This document shows positions 36,526 through 43,680 of a DNA stretch of 64,000 nt, one piece after another. This DNA comes from Candidatus Desulfopertinax cowenii (GTDB taxonomy: Bacteria; Bacillota; Desulfotomaculia; Desulfotomaculales; Desulforudaceae): the NCBI GenBank assembly GCA_001899445.1, contig MPOA01000006.1:620001-684000 (forward strand), read 5' to 3'. The notes below the pieces were generated by a model. The model did not search any database and was not told the DNA's origin. It worked only from the letters and a program-made list of their open reading frames with translations. Numbering within the stretch: the first letter of the stretch is position 1; every line of letters begins with the position of its first letter. The position numbers and the translations under genes are program-made.

Positions 36526-37022
36526 GGCGAAACCACCAGCCTCCGGTTCTTCTCCCCGTCGCTGAGGATGACCCCTTCCTCTTTGAACGTCTGCAGTACG
36601 AAGTGCGTAGAGGTGCCCTTGACGCCGTCCAGCGGGGCCAGCTTGGTGGCCACGAAGTTGGCCACATCTTTCATGCTGCGGCCCTCAACCAGCACCGCCA
36701 GGTCAAAGGCGCCGGACATCAAATACAGGTCCTTGACCTCCGGGTAACGGCCGACCCGCTCGGCGATGGCCTCAAAGCCGACTTCGCGCTGGGGAGTAAC
36801 CTGCACCTCGATAAAGGCCAGCACCCGTTCCTTGTCTACCCGGTCCCAGTTGACCAGGGTCCGGTAGCTCAAAATGGTACCGTTGGCTTCCAGCTCCGCG
36901 ATGGTCCGCTCAACCTCGGCCTCCGGCAGCTCCAACATGGTGGCGATCTGGTCGGTCGTCAGGCGCGAATTTTTCGCCAGCAACTCAAGGATCTCCATGC
37001 TTTTGTCCGCGCTTTTCTCCAC
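36522..37022 (-). CDS. Lrp/AsnC-family transcriptional regulator
   Basis: A 166-residue regulator with an N-terminal helix-turn-helix (about 5-60; LTTDQIATMLELPEAEVERTI) and a C-terminal ligand-binding RAM/AsnC domain (about 70-150) that senses amino acids. The start is the GTG at 37020-37022, 6 bases after AAGGGGGA; the TTG at 37040 lies in front of that site. Cotranscribed and coupled with the aminotransferase, it probably regulates this or related amino-acid genes. Confidence 0.9.
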   Translation of the reverse strand: MEKSADKSMEILELLAKNSRLTTDQIATMLELPEAEVERTIAELEANGTILSYRTLVNWDRVDKERVLAFIEVQVTPQREVGFEAIAERVGRYPEVKDLYLMSGAFDLAVLVEGRSMKDVANFVATKLAPLDGVKGTSTHFVLQTFKEEGVILSDGEKNRRLVVSP

Positions 37023-37126
37023 GTCACTTCCCCCTTGCAAGCTTAAATTCCGAAACGTTCAGGTAGATGGACGGCCCATCCCGGGCTTCGGTCACCGCCT
37101 AGTGAAAACCAGGTGTTACGACAAGG

Positions 37127-37159
37127 AAAAAGGCGCCCTCGCTTAAGGACGAGAGCGCC
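37127..37159 (-). terminator. T-box-controlled intrinsic terminator
   Basis: Stem GGCGCTCTCG / CGAGGGCGCC (ten pairs, one of them G-U) with an 8-base loop and a run of five U. Its left arm follows the T-box sequence, so the antiterminator formed with uncharged tRNA would compete with it. Confidence 0.9.
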
Positions 37160-37384
37160 GGTCTCGCGGTACCACCCTAATTGGCCGGTCGTGTACCGGC
37201 CCACTCTTCCCGGTAACGGCGGGAACCGGAGGTGCTTACGCGGGTAAAGCCGCGATCGCAACCGGCTCCGGGACGGCCTGGGCGCCTTTCCCCGACCGGG
37301 CTCACACCAAACCCCGGCTCGCTGAGCGAGGCTTCAAGACCCCCTTCTTCCCTTCACAGCCTGTACGGTATTAGATTGCGCTGT
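37127..37384 (-). promoter_or_regulatory. T-box leader of the lrp-aminotransferase operon
   Basis: On the minus strand the T-box core AGGGTGGTACCGCG (complement of 37165-37178) is followed by a terminator. About 100 bases earlier a stem I apical motif GGTTTGGTGTGAGCCCGG is present. My hand fold pairs GGCT/AGCC and GGGA/TCCC at the stem I base and leaves AGGCCG as the specifier-loop strand, suggesting GCC (Ala) as specifier; this is tentative. T-boxes normally precede synthetase, biosynthesis or transport genes; control of an Lrp-type regulator is uncommon. No gene is coded in this 258-base stretch. Confidence 0.9.
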
Positions 37385-37391
37385 GCTTATG

Positions 37392-37420
37392 AAACTAGCA
37401 CCTGGGTGATGTTTTGTCAA
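37392..37420 (-). promoter_or_regulatory. Sigma-A promoter of the T-box operon
   Basis: TTGACA (complement of 37415-37420), a 17-base spacer, and TAGTTT (complement of 37392-37397). Transcription would start near 37385 and give a leader of about 360 bases before the lrp start. The -35 box is a perfect consensus. Confidence 0.75.
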
Positions 37421-37549
37421 GGGGGCTTGGATACCCACGCGGCTTTCTTTGCTAAAAGCAGGGAAATACGCCTAAAAACTATAATGTTTATGGTAGTGCC
37501 AATTTTGCCCACGCGCTTAAGGAGGTTTGGAGCGGATTTGAAACCGCCC

Positions 37550-38620
37550 ATGGTACAGCTAAACCGGGAGGCTTACCTCGGGTTCCTGGAGGAAACCCTA
37601 GAGGCGGACAGCCTGGATGAGGTCCGCACCCGGCTGGCCGTCCTGGACCGGGCCTTGAGCCGCCCGCCTGGCGACTTGCCGCAGCTCTTCGCGGTCAACG
37701 GCCCGGGCACGGAGGTGTGCTTGCGCACCGACGTGCTCCAGGCCGAGATCGCCCGGATCGGCGCGGTGTACACCCTGAAACGGGCGCGTTACTACCTGAG
37801 GCGGTTGCGCGCCGGGGCCTCCAAGCCCAAAACCACGGGCGTCAATGATATCAACCTGTGCCGCTGGAAGGAGTACGACGAGATTATCACCGACAGCCTG
37901 TGGCTGGTCAACCGGCGCGACACCTCGGGAGCACACCTGGGCTGGTACTGGGGCAACTTTGTCCCCCAGATCCCCCGCCAACTGCTGCTGCGCTACACCA
38001 GGCAGGGGGACTGGGTGCTCGACCCGTTTCTGGGCAGCGGCACCACGCTGATCGAATGCCGGCGACTGGGACGGCACGGAATCGGAGTGGAACTGAATCC
38101 GCAGACGGCCGCGCGGGCCAAGGAACTGGTGACCCAAGAGGACAACCCCCACGGGGTGACCACCAGGGTGTTCACCGGGGACAGCGTCGATTTCGACTTC
38201 GCCGCCGCCGTGAAAGAACTAGGCGTCGATCAAGTGCAGCTGGCCCTGCTGCACCCGCCTTACCACAACATCATCCAATTTGACGACGATCCCCGAAACC
38301 TGTGCAACGCCCCGGACGTGGAGAGCTTTCTGGAGCTTTTCGGCCGGGTGTTGGAAAACACGAACCGGGTATTGGAACCGGGGCGGTTCCTGGCGGTGGT
38401 GATCGGCGACCGGTACTCCCGGGGGGAATGGATTCCACTGGGGTTTTACTGTCTGGAGCGGGTGCGCGCCCGCGGTTACCTGCTAAAGAGTATTATCGTC
38501 AAGAACTTCGAGGAAACCCGCGGCAAACGCCACCAGAAGGAACTCTGGCGCTACCGAGCGCTGGCGGGCGGGTTCTACGTATTCAAGCACGAGTATATCC
38601 TGCTGTTCCAGAAGCGCTAG
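37550..38620 (+). CDS. DNA methylase-like protein (N4/N6 type), motif order I then IV, HPPY
   Basis: A SAM-dependent methylase-like protein of 356 residues. SAM motif I is DPFLGSGTT near residue 161, with GIGVELNPQTAARAKEL after it; the catalytic motif IV follows and reads HPPY (ALLHPPYHNIIQF) instead of DPPY or SPPY. In beta-class enzymes, which share this motif I form, IV precedes I; here the order is reversed. No restriction gene is adjacent. A TATAAT at 37480-37485 may be its -10 box. Start ATG 37550, with an in-frame TTG at 37538 closer to AAGGAGG as alternative. DNA or RNA target is unknown. Confidence 0.82.
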   Translation: MVQLNREAYLGFLEETLEADSLDEVRTRLAVLDRALSRPPGDLPQLFAVNGPGTEVCLRTDVLQAEIARIGAVYTLKRARYYLRRLRAGASKPKTTGVNDINLCRWKEYDEIITDSLWLVNRRDTSGAHLGWYWGNFVPQIPRQLLLRYTRQGDWVLDPFLGSGTTLIECRRLGRHGIGVELNPQTAARAKELVTQEDNPHGVTTRVFTGDSVDFDFAAAVKELGVDQVQLALLHPPYHNIIQFDDDPRNLCNAPDVESFLELFGRVLENTNRVLEPGRFLAVVIGDRYSRGEWIPLGFYCLERVRARGYLLKSIIVKNFEETRGKRHQKELWRYRALAGGFYVFKHEYILLFQKR

Positions 38621-38713
38621 CTGGTTCTGATTGTAGAGGGTTATACTAAAGTGGTCCTTGACCACGCTCCTGCGCTTTCCCCATAGCTGATTCTGATTAT
38701 CGAGGATTATACT
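38618..38713. repeat. Pair of 30-bp imperfect direct repeats after the methylase gene
   Basis: Copies at 38618-38647 and 38684-38713 (starting TAGCTGGTTCTGATT and TAGCTGATTCTGATT, both ending TTATACT) agree at 26 of 30 positions with a 66-base period. Between them is a small hairpin GTGGTC/GACCAC (38651-38665). The first copy includes the methylase stop codon. Purpose unknown; they lie between the convergent methylase and ypeB genes. Confidence 0.7.
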
Positions 38714-38724
38714 TCACAAGGGGC

Positions 38725-40089
38725 CTAAATGGTTAGAGTGCCTTCCGGAGTTTCGACCACCTGCAAGATTTTTTCGCGGTTGCCGTTCTGCGCGTTCACA
38801 AATACCAGGTAGGTGTTGCCGGCCACCTCGCCCCGAAGCTGCCAGGCCAGGACCTCGCCCCCGCTCTCGGTCGGAATCAACGCCAGCCTGGCGTTTTCGA
38901 TTCGGAACCGGGGATTCAATCCGCGGGCGGCCTCCTCGGCGTTGAGTGCTGGCGGGGGCAGTTCCCGCGCATGGTGGGACATCACGTAGTCTGCCGCGTT
39001 CAGCCCGGTGACGCGTCCGTCTTCCAGCGCCACCGTAACCTTCACCACGTCGGTGTACAGCAGGACCCCGTTTTGCCGCGGCACGCAGTTGAAGGTCACC
39101 GTGCCCCCGGCCTGCCGTTCCGATGACACCACCTCCACGTCGCCCCGCCCCCGTTTTTCAAGATAGCGCTCGGCCTTCTTGCGGGCCTCACCGATGGAGA
39201 GCTTCGGCGGGCCGGGAGTGCCGGTATCCAGCATCCACACCACTTCGCCCCCTCGGCGGGCGACGTCCACCAGGATCGGCGCCTCAGTCCCCCGGGCGCG
39301 CCGGTCATTGATCTTTACCCGGTAGGACGGTATCCGGCCCCTGGTGGTAGCAATCACCCGGGCCGTCAGTTCCCGGTCGGGCAGGTCCACGGCGGCCAGG
39401 GCCCGCTTCCGGGCCTCCGCAGCCGTAATGGGCGGGCCGGAGGCGGCACGCGGCACCCGGCGGTCCAACTGGTCGGAAAAAGCCCCGTCGTAAACCAGGG
39501 TGGGGAACCGCTCCACCTCCCGGTTCAACTGTTCCAGTTCGTTGTCCACCGGGCGCGGCGGTAACGCTCCCAGGGCCCCGCGCCGGACCCGCAGTTCCCG
39601 GCCCAATTCCCAGGGCCGGACGCCGTCGGCCTCCACGTTGCGCTCCACCACCCGAAGCTGGGTATTCAGCCGGCCGGCCTGTTGCTGCAACTGCCGCAGG
39701 GTCTCCCACTGCTCGTCCGTCAGCGGCCGGCCCGTCGACACCTGCCGCAACAGCAGGTTCGTGAACTCCGCCGTCTGGTTGAGAAACTTGCTGGTGCGGG
39801 CCAGGATTTCCGGCTGGACGGGTAGTTGGGTCAGGTCACGCTGGGCCAGCGCGGCTTCCTGCCAGGTCCGGGCCAGGAGGTCGGCGTCCTCGGCTCCCCC
39901 GCCGCCGACCAGCACCTTGCCCAGCAGTACCTCCAGGCTCTGCACCTGGGCGAGCGTATTGTAAAACGAACGCTGATATTCGCTGTTCAATAGGTTTTCC
40001 AGGTGCACGCGTGCGTTTCGTTGTTCCAGGCCCCAGGCTGAAACCACCGCCAAGGCCGCCACCAGCGCAACCAGTATAGGACGTCGCAT
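38725..40089 (-). CDS. ypeB: Spore germination protein YpeB
   Basis: Partner of the spore cortex-lytic enzyme SleB; in Bacillus the two depend on each other for localisation in the spore. 454 residues: an N-terminal membrane helix (about 5-20), a helical region to about 190 and PepSY-type repeats in the C-terminal half (AAEARKRALAAV, IGEARKKAERYL). The ATG at 40087-40089 has GAGG upstream. It follows sleB directly, the usual gene pair, and shows that the organism forms spores. Confidence 0.92.
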   Translation of the reverse strand: MRRPILVALVAALAVVSAWGLEQRNARVHLENLLNSEYQRSFYNTLAQVQSLEVLLGKVLVGGGGAEDADLLARTWQEAALAQRDLTQLPVQPEILARTSKFLNQTAEFTNLLLRQVSTGRPLTDEQWETLRQLQQQAGRLNTQLRVVERNVEADGVRPWELGRELRVRRGALGALPPRPVDNELEQLNREVERFPTLVYDGAFSDQLDRRVPRAASGPPITAAEARKRALAAVDLPDRELTARVIATTRGRIPSYRVKINDRRARGTEAPILVDVARRGGEVVWMLDTGTPGPPKLSIGEARKKAERYLEKRGRGDVEVVSSERQAGGTVTFNCVPRQNGVLLYTDVVKVTVALEDGRVTGLNAADYVMSHHARELPPPALNAEEAARGLNPRFRIENARLALIPTESGGEVLAWQLRGEVAGNTYLVFVNAQNGNREKILQVVETPEGTLTI

Positions 40090-40135
40090 GTCGTTCCTCC
40101 CCATCGCCGTCTTCCCGGCCGGCCCAACGCTTGGC

Positions 40136-40723
40136 TTAACGGGCAAATACGTGCCGGCCAATCCGGGTAATAATGTTCCGGGTCCAAACCCAGGGACTGG
40201 TGGCCTTAGCCGGGTTCCAGAAGTAAAGGGCGCCGTGGCTGGGATCCCAGCCGGCCAGGGCGTCCCGGGCCGCCCGGTACGAGTCCGGCTGCGCCGGCCG
40301 CCAGATGCGGCCGTTGGCCACCGGCTGAAACGCCCGGGGCTGAAAGATCACCCCGGAAATGGTGTTGGGAAACGAGGCGTGCCGCACCCGGTTCAAGACC
40401 ACGGCGCCCACGGCCACCTTGCCGTGATACGGCTCATTGGCCGCCTCAGCCTGAATGAGCCGGGCCAGCAGGTGAACGTCGCTATCCCGAACGATCGCGC
40501 CTGCCGCCGACCCGACCGTTACCAGGTCAGCATCCGGCGGGGACTTCGGAGGCGTGGGCCTAAACGGTTCACCCCACCGCTCGATCACCGGCGGATACTG
40601 GTACCAACCCCCGATGAACCAGACGGCAACCAAGCCCAGCAGGAGCACGGCTATGACCACCGCGGCAAAAACGAGGCGCTCGTTACGCACGCGTGAAAAC
40701 CTCAAGAGCCGGCACCCCTTCAC
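40136..40723 (-). CDS. sleB: SleB/CwlJ-type cortex hydrolase with N-terminal membrane anchor
   Basis: A 195-residue lytic transglycosylase-like protein of the Hydrolase_2 family that degrades muramic-lactam-containing spore cortex during germination. The catalytic Glu93 is in LIQAEAANEPYHGKVAVG; NTISGVIFQP and the C-terminal W-rich part follow. Residues 17-39 are a membrane helix followed by a Pro-rich linker (52-63). The N-terminal peptidoglycan-binding domain of Bacillus SleB is absent. Start GTG 40723, or TTG at 40705, which has AAGGGG 9 bases before it. Confidence 0.9.
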   Translation of the reverse strand: MKGCRLLRFSRVRNERLVFAAVVIAVLLLGLVAVWFIGGWYQYPPVIERWGEPFRPTPPKSPPDADLVTVGSAAGAIVRDSDVHLLARLIQAEAANEPYHGKVAVGAVVLNRVRHASFPNTISGVIFQPRAFQPVANGRIWRPAQPDSYRAARDALAGWDPSHGALYFWNPAKATSPWVWTRNIITRIGRHVFAR

Positions 40724-40762
40724 CCTAGTTGATTTATGCTATTGTGTGCAGATCCGGTCAAA

Positions 40763-41470
40763 TTAATCAGGACGGTTTGGGTGGCGGGCGAAAGGTTCGC
40801 CGCGGCGGAGGCGGTTGGACAGGATGTGGGCCCGGCGGGTAGGTTCGGGCAGGCGGTAACCCCGGCAGCAGGCGAACGTGATCCGGGTGGCGGTATCAAA
40901 GTCCATCAGGTGCCCGGGCGAAACAAAAACCGGCTTTACCCCCCGCCTGGTTCGGAGCACCGTGCCGACCTGGTGGTGTTTGTGCACCAGCGGCGAGGTA
41001 TCCCCGGGTTCGGGACCGGGTGGGAGGTACTCCCCGACCAGCGGCTTCTTGGCCACTCCGATGGTCGGTCGTTGCAGGAACAGGCCCAGGTGGCCGGCGA
41101 TTCCTAGACCCCGAGGGTGGGCCAGACCCTGGCCGTCGAACAGGATGACGTCCGGGGAAGCGGTCAGGCGCTCCAGCGCCTCCAAGAGCGCCGGGCCTTC
41201 GCGAAAGGATAAGAGGCCCGGTACGTAGGGAAAGGCGGCCGGGCATACCGCGGTAGCCACCTCCTCTACGGTCAATTTCGGGAAAGACAGCACCACGGCG
41301 GCCGCATAAACCCGGTTTTCGGTTCTAGCGAACGAAACGTCGGCGCCGCACACACTGACGATGCGCATGCCGTCGGGAACCCGAAGCCGGAGCCGTTCGG
41401 CCAGCCGCCGCTGAACCTCCCGCGCCCCGGCCGGGCTGAGTTCCCAGGAATGCAGGACATTGACAATCAT
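40763..41470 (-). CDS. nfi: Endonuclease V
   Basis: Repairs deaminated DNA by cutting near inosine; cytoplasmic. The 235 residues carry the family blocks CGADVSF (first catalytic Asp), YVPGLLSFREGP, FDGQGLAHPRGLGIAGHLG, GVAKKPL and FVSPGHLMDFDTA, and a C-terminal RLPEPTRRAH. It overlaps cutA by 4 bases and is the last gene of the dsrN-cutA-nfi unit. Confidence 0.95.
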   Translation of the reverse strand: MIVNVLHSWELSPAGAREVQRRLAERLRLRVPDGMRIVSVCGADVSFARTENRVYAAAVVLSFPKLTVEEVATAVCPAAFPYVPGLLSFREGPALLEALERLTASPDVILFDGQGLAHPRGLGIAGHLGLFLQRPTIGVAKKPLVGEYLPPGPEPGDTSPLVHKHHQVGTVLRTRRGVKPVFVSPGHLMDFDTATRITFACCRGYRLPEPTRRAHILSNRLRRGEPFARHPNRPD

Positions 41471-41787
41471 TTTTTTCGGACTTCGCCGTGTAGCCAGCTG
41501 ATGAACTCCGCGTTCCCGTCTGATACCTCAAGGGCCAGGACGGCCGGCACCTCGTAGGCGTGGGTTTTCTTGACCACCTCGATCACGTCTCCGACCAGCT
41601 TCCGGGCGGTCTTGACGATGATCAAGGCTTCCTCGTCCTCGCAGACCCGGCCTTCCCACCAGTAAGTGGAGACAATCCGGGGCACGATATTGGCGCAGGC
41701 CGCAAGTCTTTTTTCCACCAGTTCCCTGGCCAGCCGCTCCGCTTCCGCAAAGTCCGGAGCCGTAATGTAAATTAGAGCCGCACTCAC
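41467..41787 (-). CDS. cutA: CutA-like divalent cation tolerance protein
   Basis: A 106-residue PII-like trimer-forming protein. Motifs: LAACANIVPRIVSTYWWEGRV (residues 31-51, quoted in part: ACANIVPRIVSTYWW) and KKTHAYEVPAVLALEV (about 75-90). E. coli CutA affects copper tolerance, but the general role of the family is unclear. Overlaps the end of dsrN and the start of nfi by 4 bases each, so the three are coupled. Confidence 0.93.
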   Translation of the reverse strand: MSAALIYITAPDFAEAERLARELVEKRLAACANIVPRIVSTYWWEGRVCEDEEALIIVKTARKLVGDVIEVVKKTHAYEVPAVLALEVSDGNAEFISWLHGEVRKK

Positions 41788-43190
41788 TTATAGGAACCCC
41801 CTTTGTTTTTCTGAAATCTGTAAGCCGCGGCCCGGAGGGTGAAGTTGGGCGCCCACTCGGGAACGGAAAGCGCGTGGATGTGGCAGTAGGCCGCGAACGC
41901 GTTTCGGTACACAATCCCATCCCGCTCACCGTTCACGCCGTACCCCTTCCGGACCCGAAACACAAGTTTGGCATCGTCCTGGTTCAGATTATGCACCCGG
42001 GAATGATGGAATTCGTGGCCCCTGAGCGTGGTACCGCGTGTAAAGAACGGGTTGTCCCCGGTCACCTCCACGATCATGTAGCCGTGTCCCCGGGGCCGTT
42101 CGTCCAGGTCTACCTCGAAGGGCATCGCCCCGGTCATGGCGTAACTCCGGCCTTTCCAGGAAAGCCTGCGCCCCAGGTACATCAACCCGCCGCACTCGGC
42201 GTAAACCGGCAGCCCGGCCTCCACCCGCTCCCGGATGTCGTTCCGCAAGGATTCGTTGGCTTCCAGGTCGGCAGCGAAAACCTCCGGGAAACCGCCGCCG
42301 ATGTACAGCCCGTCCACGTCAGGAAGCGTGTCGTCTAGGGCACTGAGGTACACCAGCCTGGCACCGGCCAGCTCCAGGGCCTCCAAGTTCTCGGGGTAAT
42401 AAAAGCTGAAGGCCCGGTCCCGGATTACGCCGATCACCGGCCGGTCGCCGGCCAGAACCCCGGACACCGGTTGCGGCGGCGGCACGGGCAAAGGCGGCGC
42501 GGCGCGTGCGATTTCCAGGATGGCATCCACGTCCAGGTAGGCTTCGGCCCCGGCCGTCCAGGCGTCGATGGCCCGGTGCAGGCTTTCGTCCTCCCCGGCC
42601 GGCACCAGTCCCAGGTGCCGGCCGGGCACTTCGTAATCCCTGCGCTTCGGAACCGCGCCCAGTACCGGGATGCGGCAGTATCGCTCCACCGACGCCGCGA
42701 GCATGTCCCGGTGCCGTTTGCGCGCCACGTTGTTGAAGATCACGCCCGCCAGGCGTATCCGCGGGTCCAGCGCCTGGCACCCCAGCACCACGGCGGCGGC
42801 GCTCCGAGTCATCCGGATGGCATTGACCACCAGAATGACCGGGGCCTCCAGCACCCGGGCGATCTCGGCGGTACTGCCGCTGCCCTCCACGTCTACCCCG
42901 TCAAAAAGGCCCATCGCCCCCTCCACCACGCCGATATCGGCACCGGCCGTCGCCCGCACGAAGGACGCGGATAGGGTAGCCTCGTCCATAAGAAAACGGT
43001 CAAGGTTACGGCAACGCCGGCCGGCCACCGTGGTAAGCCAGCTCGGGTCGATGAAATCGGGACCTTTCTTGAAGGGCTGCACCGTCAGCCCCCGCTGGCG
43101 GAGCGCGGCAACAAGCGCCGCCGTGACCGTGGTCTTCCCCGACCGCCCCTGGGGTGCAGCGATCACCACCCGCGGTCTCTCTGCTAGCAC
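41784..43190 (-). CDS. dsrN: Cobyrinate a,c-diamide synthase homologue, probable siroheme amidase DsrN
   Basis: A 468-residue CbiA/CobB-type amidotransferase: N-terminal dethiobiotin-synthetase-like ATPase (AAPQGRSGKTTVTAAL near residue 11) and a C-terminal class I glutaminase domain with Cys in YAECGGLMYLGRRL near residue 335 and the His of RGHEFHHSRV near 405. In sulfur-metabolising bacteria the homologue DsrN amidates siroheme to the siro(heme)amide used by DsrAB. No other cobalamin gene is near and it follows dsrC and dsrMK, so DsrN is the better call; a cobalamin role remains possible. Confidence 0.85.
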   Translation of the reverse strand: MLAERPRVVIAAPQGRSGKTTVTAALVAALRQRGLTVQPFKKGPDFIDPSWLTTVAGRRCRNLDRFLMDEATLSASFVRATAGADIGVVEGAMGLFDGVDVEGSGSTAEIARVLEAPVILVVNAIRMTRSAAAVVLGCQALDPRIRLAGVIFNNVARKRHRDMLAASVERYCRIPVLGAVPKRRDYEVPGRHLGLVPAGEDESLHRAIDAWTAGAEAYLDVDAILEIARAAPPLPVPPPQPVSGVLAGDRPVIGVIRDRAFSFYYPENLEALELAGARLVYLSALDDTLPDVDGLYIGGGFPEVFAADLEANESLRNDIRERVEAGLPVYAECGGLMYLGRRLSWKGRSYAMTGAMPFEVDLDERPRGHGYMIVEVTGDNPFFTRGTTLRGHEFHHSRVHNLNQDDAKLVFRVRKGYGVNGERDGIVYRNAFAAYCHIHALSVPEWAPNFTLRAAAYRFQKNKGGSYK

Positions 43191-43209
43191 AGGGAACCTC
43201 CTCGCGCAG

Positions 43210-43248
43210 AAACGCTTAACCCGGGGTAAGCCCCCGGGTTAAGCGTTT
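43210..43248 (-). terminator. Very strong hairpin between dsrC and dsrN
   Basis: A 17-bp perfect inverted repeat, AAACGCTTAACCCGGGG (43210-43226) and its complement (43232-43248), with a 5-base loop. The A/T ends give a short U-run after the stem on the minus strand. It begins 17 bases after the dsrC stop. It should end most dsrC transcripts and protect their 3' end, separating high dsrC expression from dsrN. Confidence 0.85.
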
Positions 43249-43264
43249 GTAAAATTGCCGCCGG

Positions 43265-43582
43265 TTACACGCAGCCGGTCGGCTTCGGCAAGCCGGCACA
43301 TTTGCAGGCGCCCTTCGCCGGGCCCGTTGGAAACAGCTCGTACATTTCCTTCAGCGGGATGCCGCTCTCTTTGCAGAGTTTGCGGATCATCGGGGCGATA
43401 CCGGTTTTAGCGTAGTAATCTTTCAGGAACTCGATTACATGCCAGTGCCGCTCGGTGAGTTCCGGAATGCCCTCCTGCTTGGCCACGTAGTGGGCCCACC
43501 CCGGCCACCACTGCGCGGGGTCGACCATGAAACCGTCCTCGTCGACTTCGATCTGTTTGCCTTCAATCTCGACAAACGGCAT
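43265..43582 (-). CDS. dsrC: Dissimilatory sulfite reductase-associated protein DsrC
   Basis: Small sulfur-carrier protein of 105 residues; in sulfite reduction DsrAB forms a trisulfide on DsrC that the membrane complex DsrMK reduces. The flexible C-terminal arm has the two essential cysteines: Cys104, next to last, and Cys93 eleven residues before it. A third one, Cys95, is extra. Motifs FMVDPAQWWPGWAHYVA and LCKESGIPLKEMYELFP are typical. It seems to have its own promoter and terminator, fitting the high level of DsrC in sulfate reducers. Confidence 0.97.
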   Translation of the reverse strand: MPFVEIEGKQIEVDEDGFMVDPAQWWPGWAHYVAKQEGIPELTERHWHVIEFLKDYYAKTGIAPMIRKLCKESGIPLKEMYELFPTGPAKGACKCAGLPKPTGCV

Positions 43583-43663
43583 TGTCCAAACTCCCCCTTA
43601 GAAATTAGAGTATCGATTACGCTTTTAAGTTTTGCCACCGACTGACCAGCGGCTTGTAAGCTA

Positions 43664-43672
43664 ATTATAACA
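43664..43672 (-). promoter_or_regulatory. Extended -10 promoter for dsrC
   Basis: TGTTATAAT on the minus strand: a perfect TATAAT (complement of 43664-43669) with the extended TG dinucleotide. No good -35 hexamer is present, which extended -10 promoters tolerate. It overlaps the end of the dsrK-dsrC gap and would give a leader of about 75 bases before the dsrC ATG. Confidence 0.65.
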
Positions 43673-43680
43673 TAACGCCG

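Noticed and set aside
41784-43190. Cobalamin biosynthesis gene cbiA
   Set aside because: Kept as alternative only; context with dsrMK and dsrC and lack of other cobalamin genes favours DsrN.
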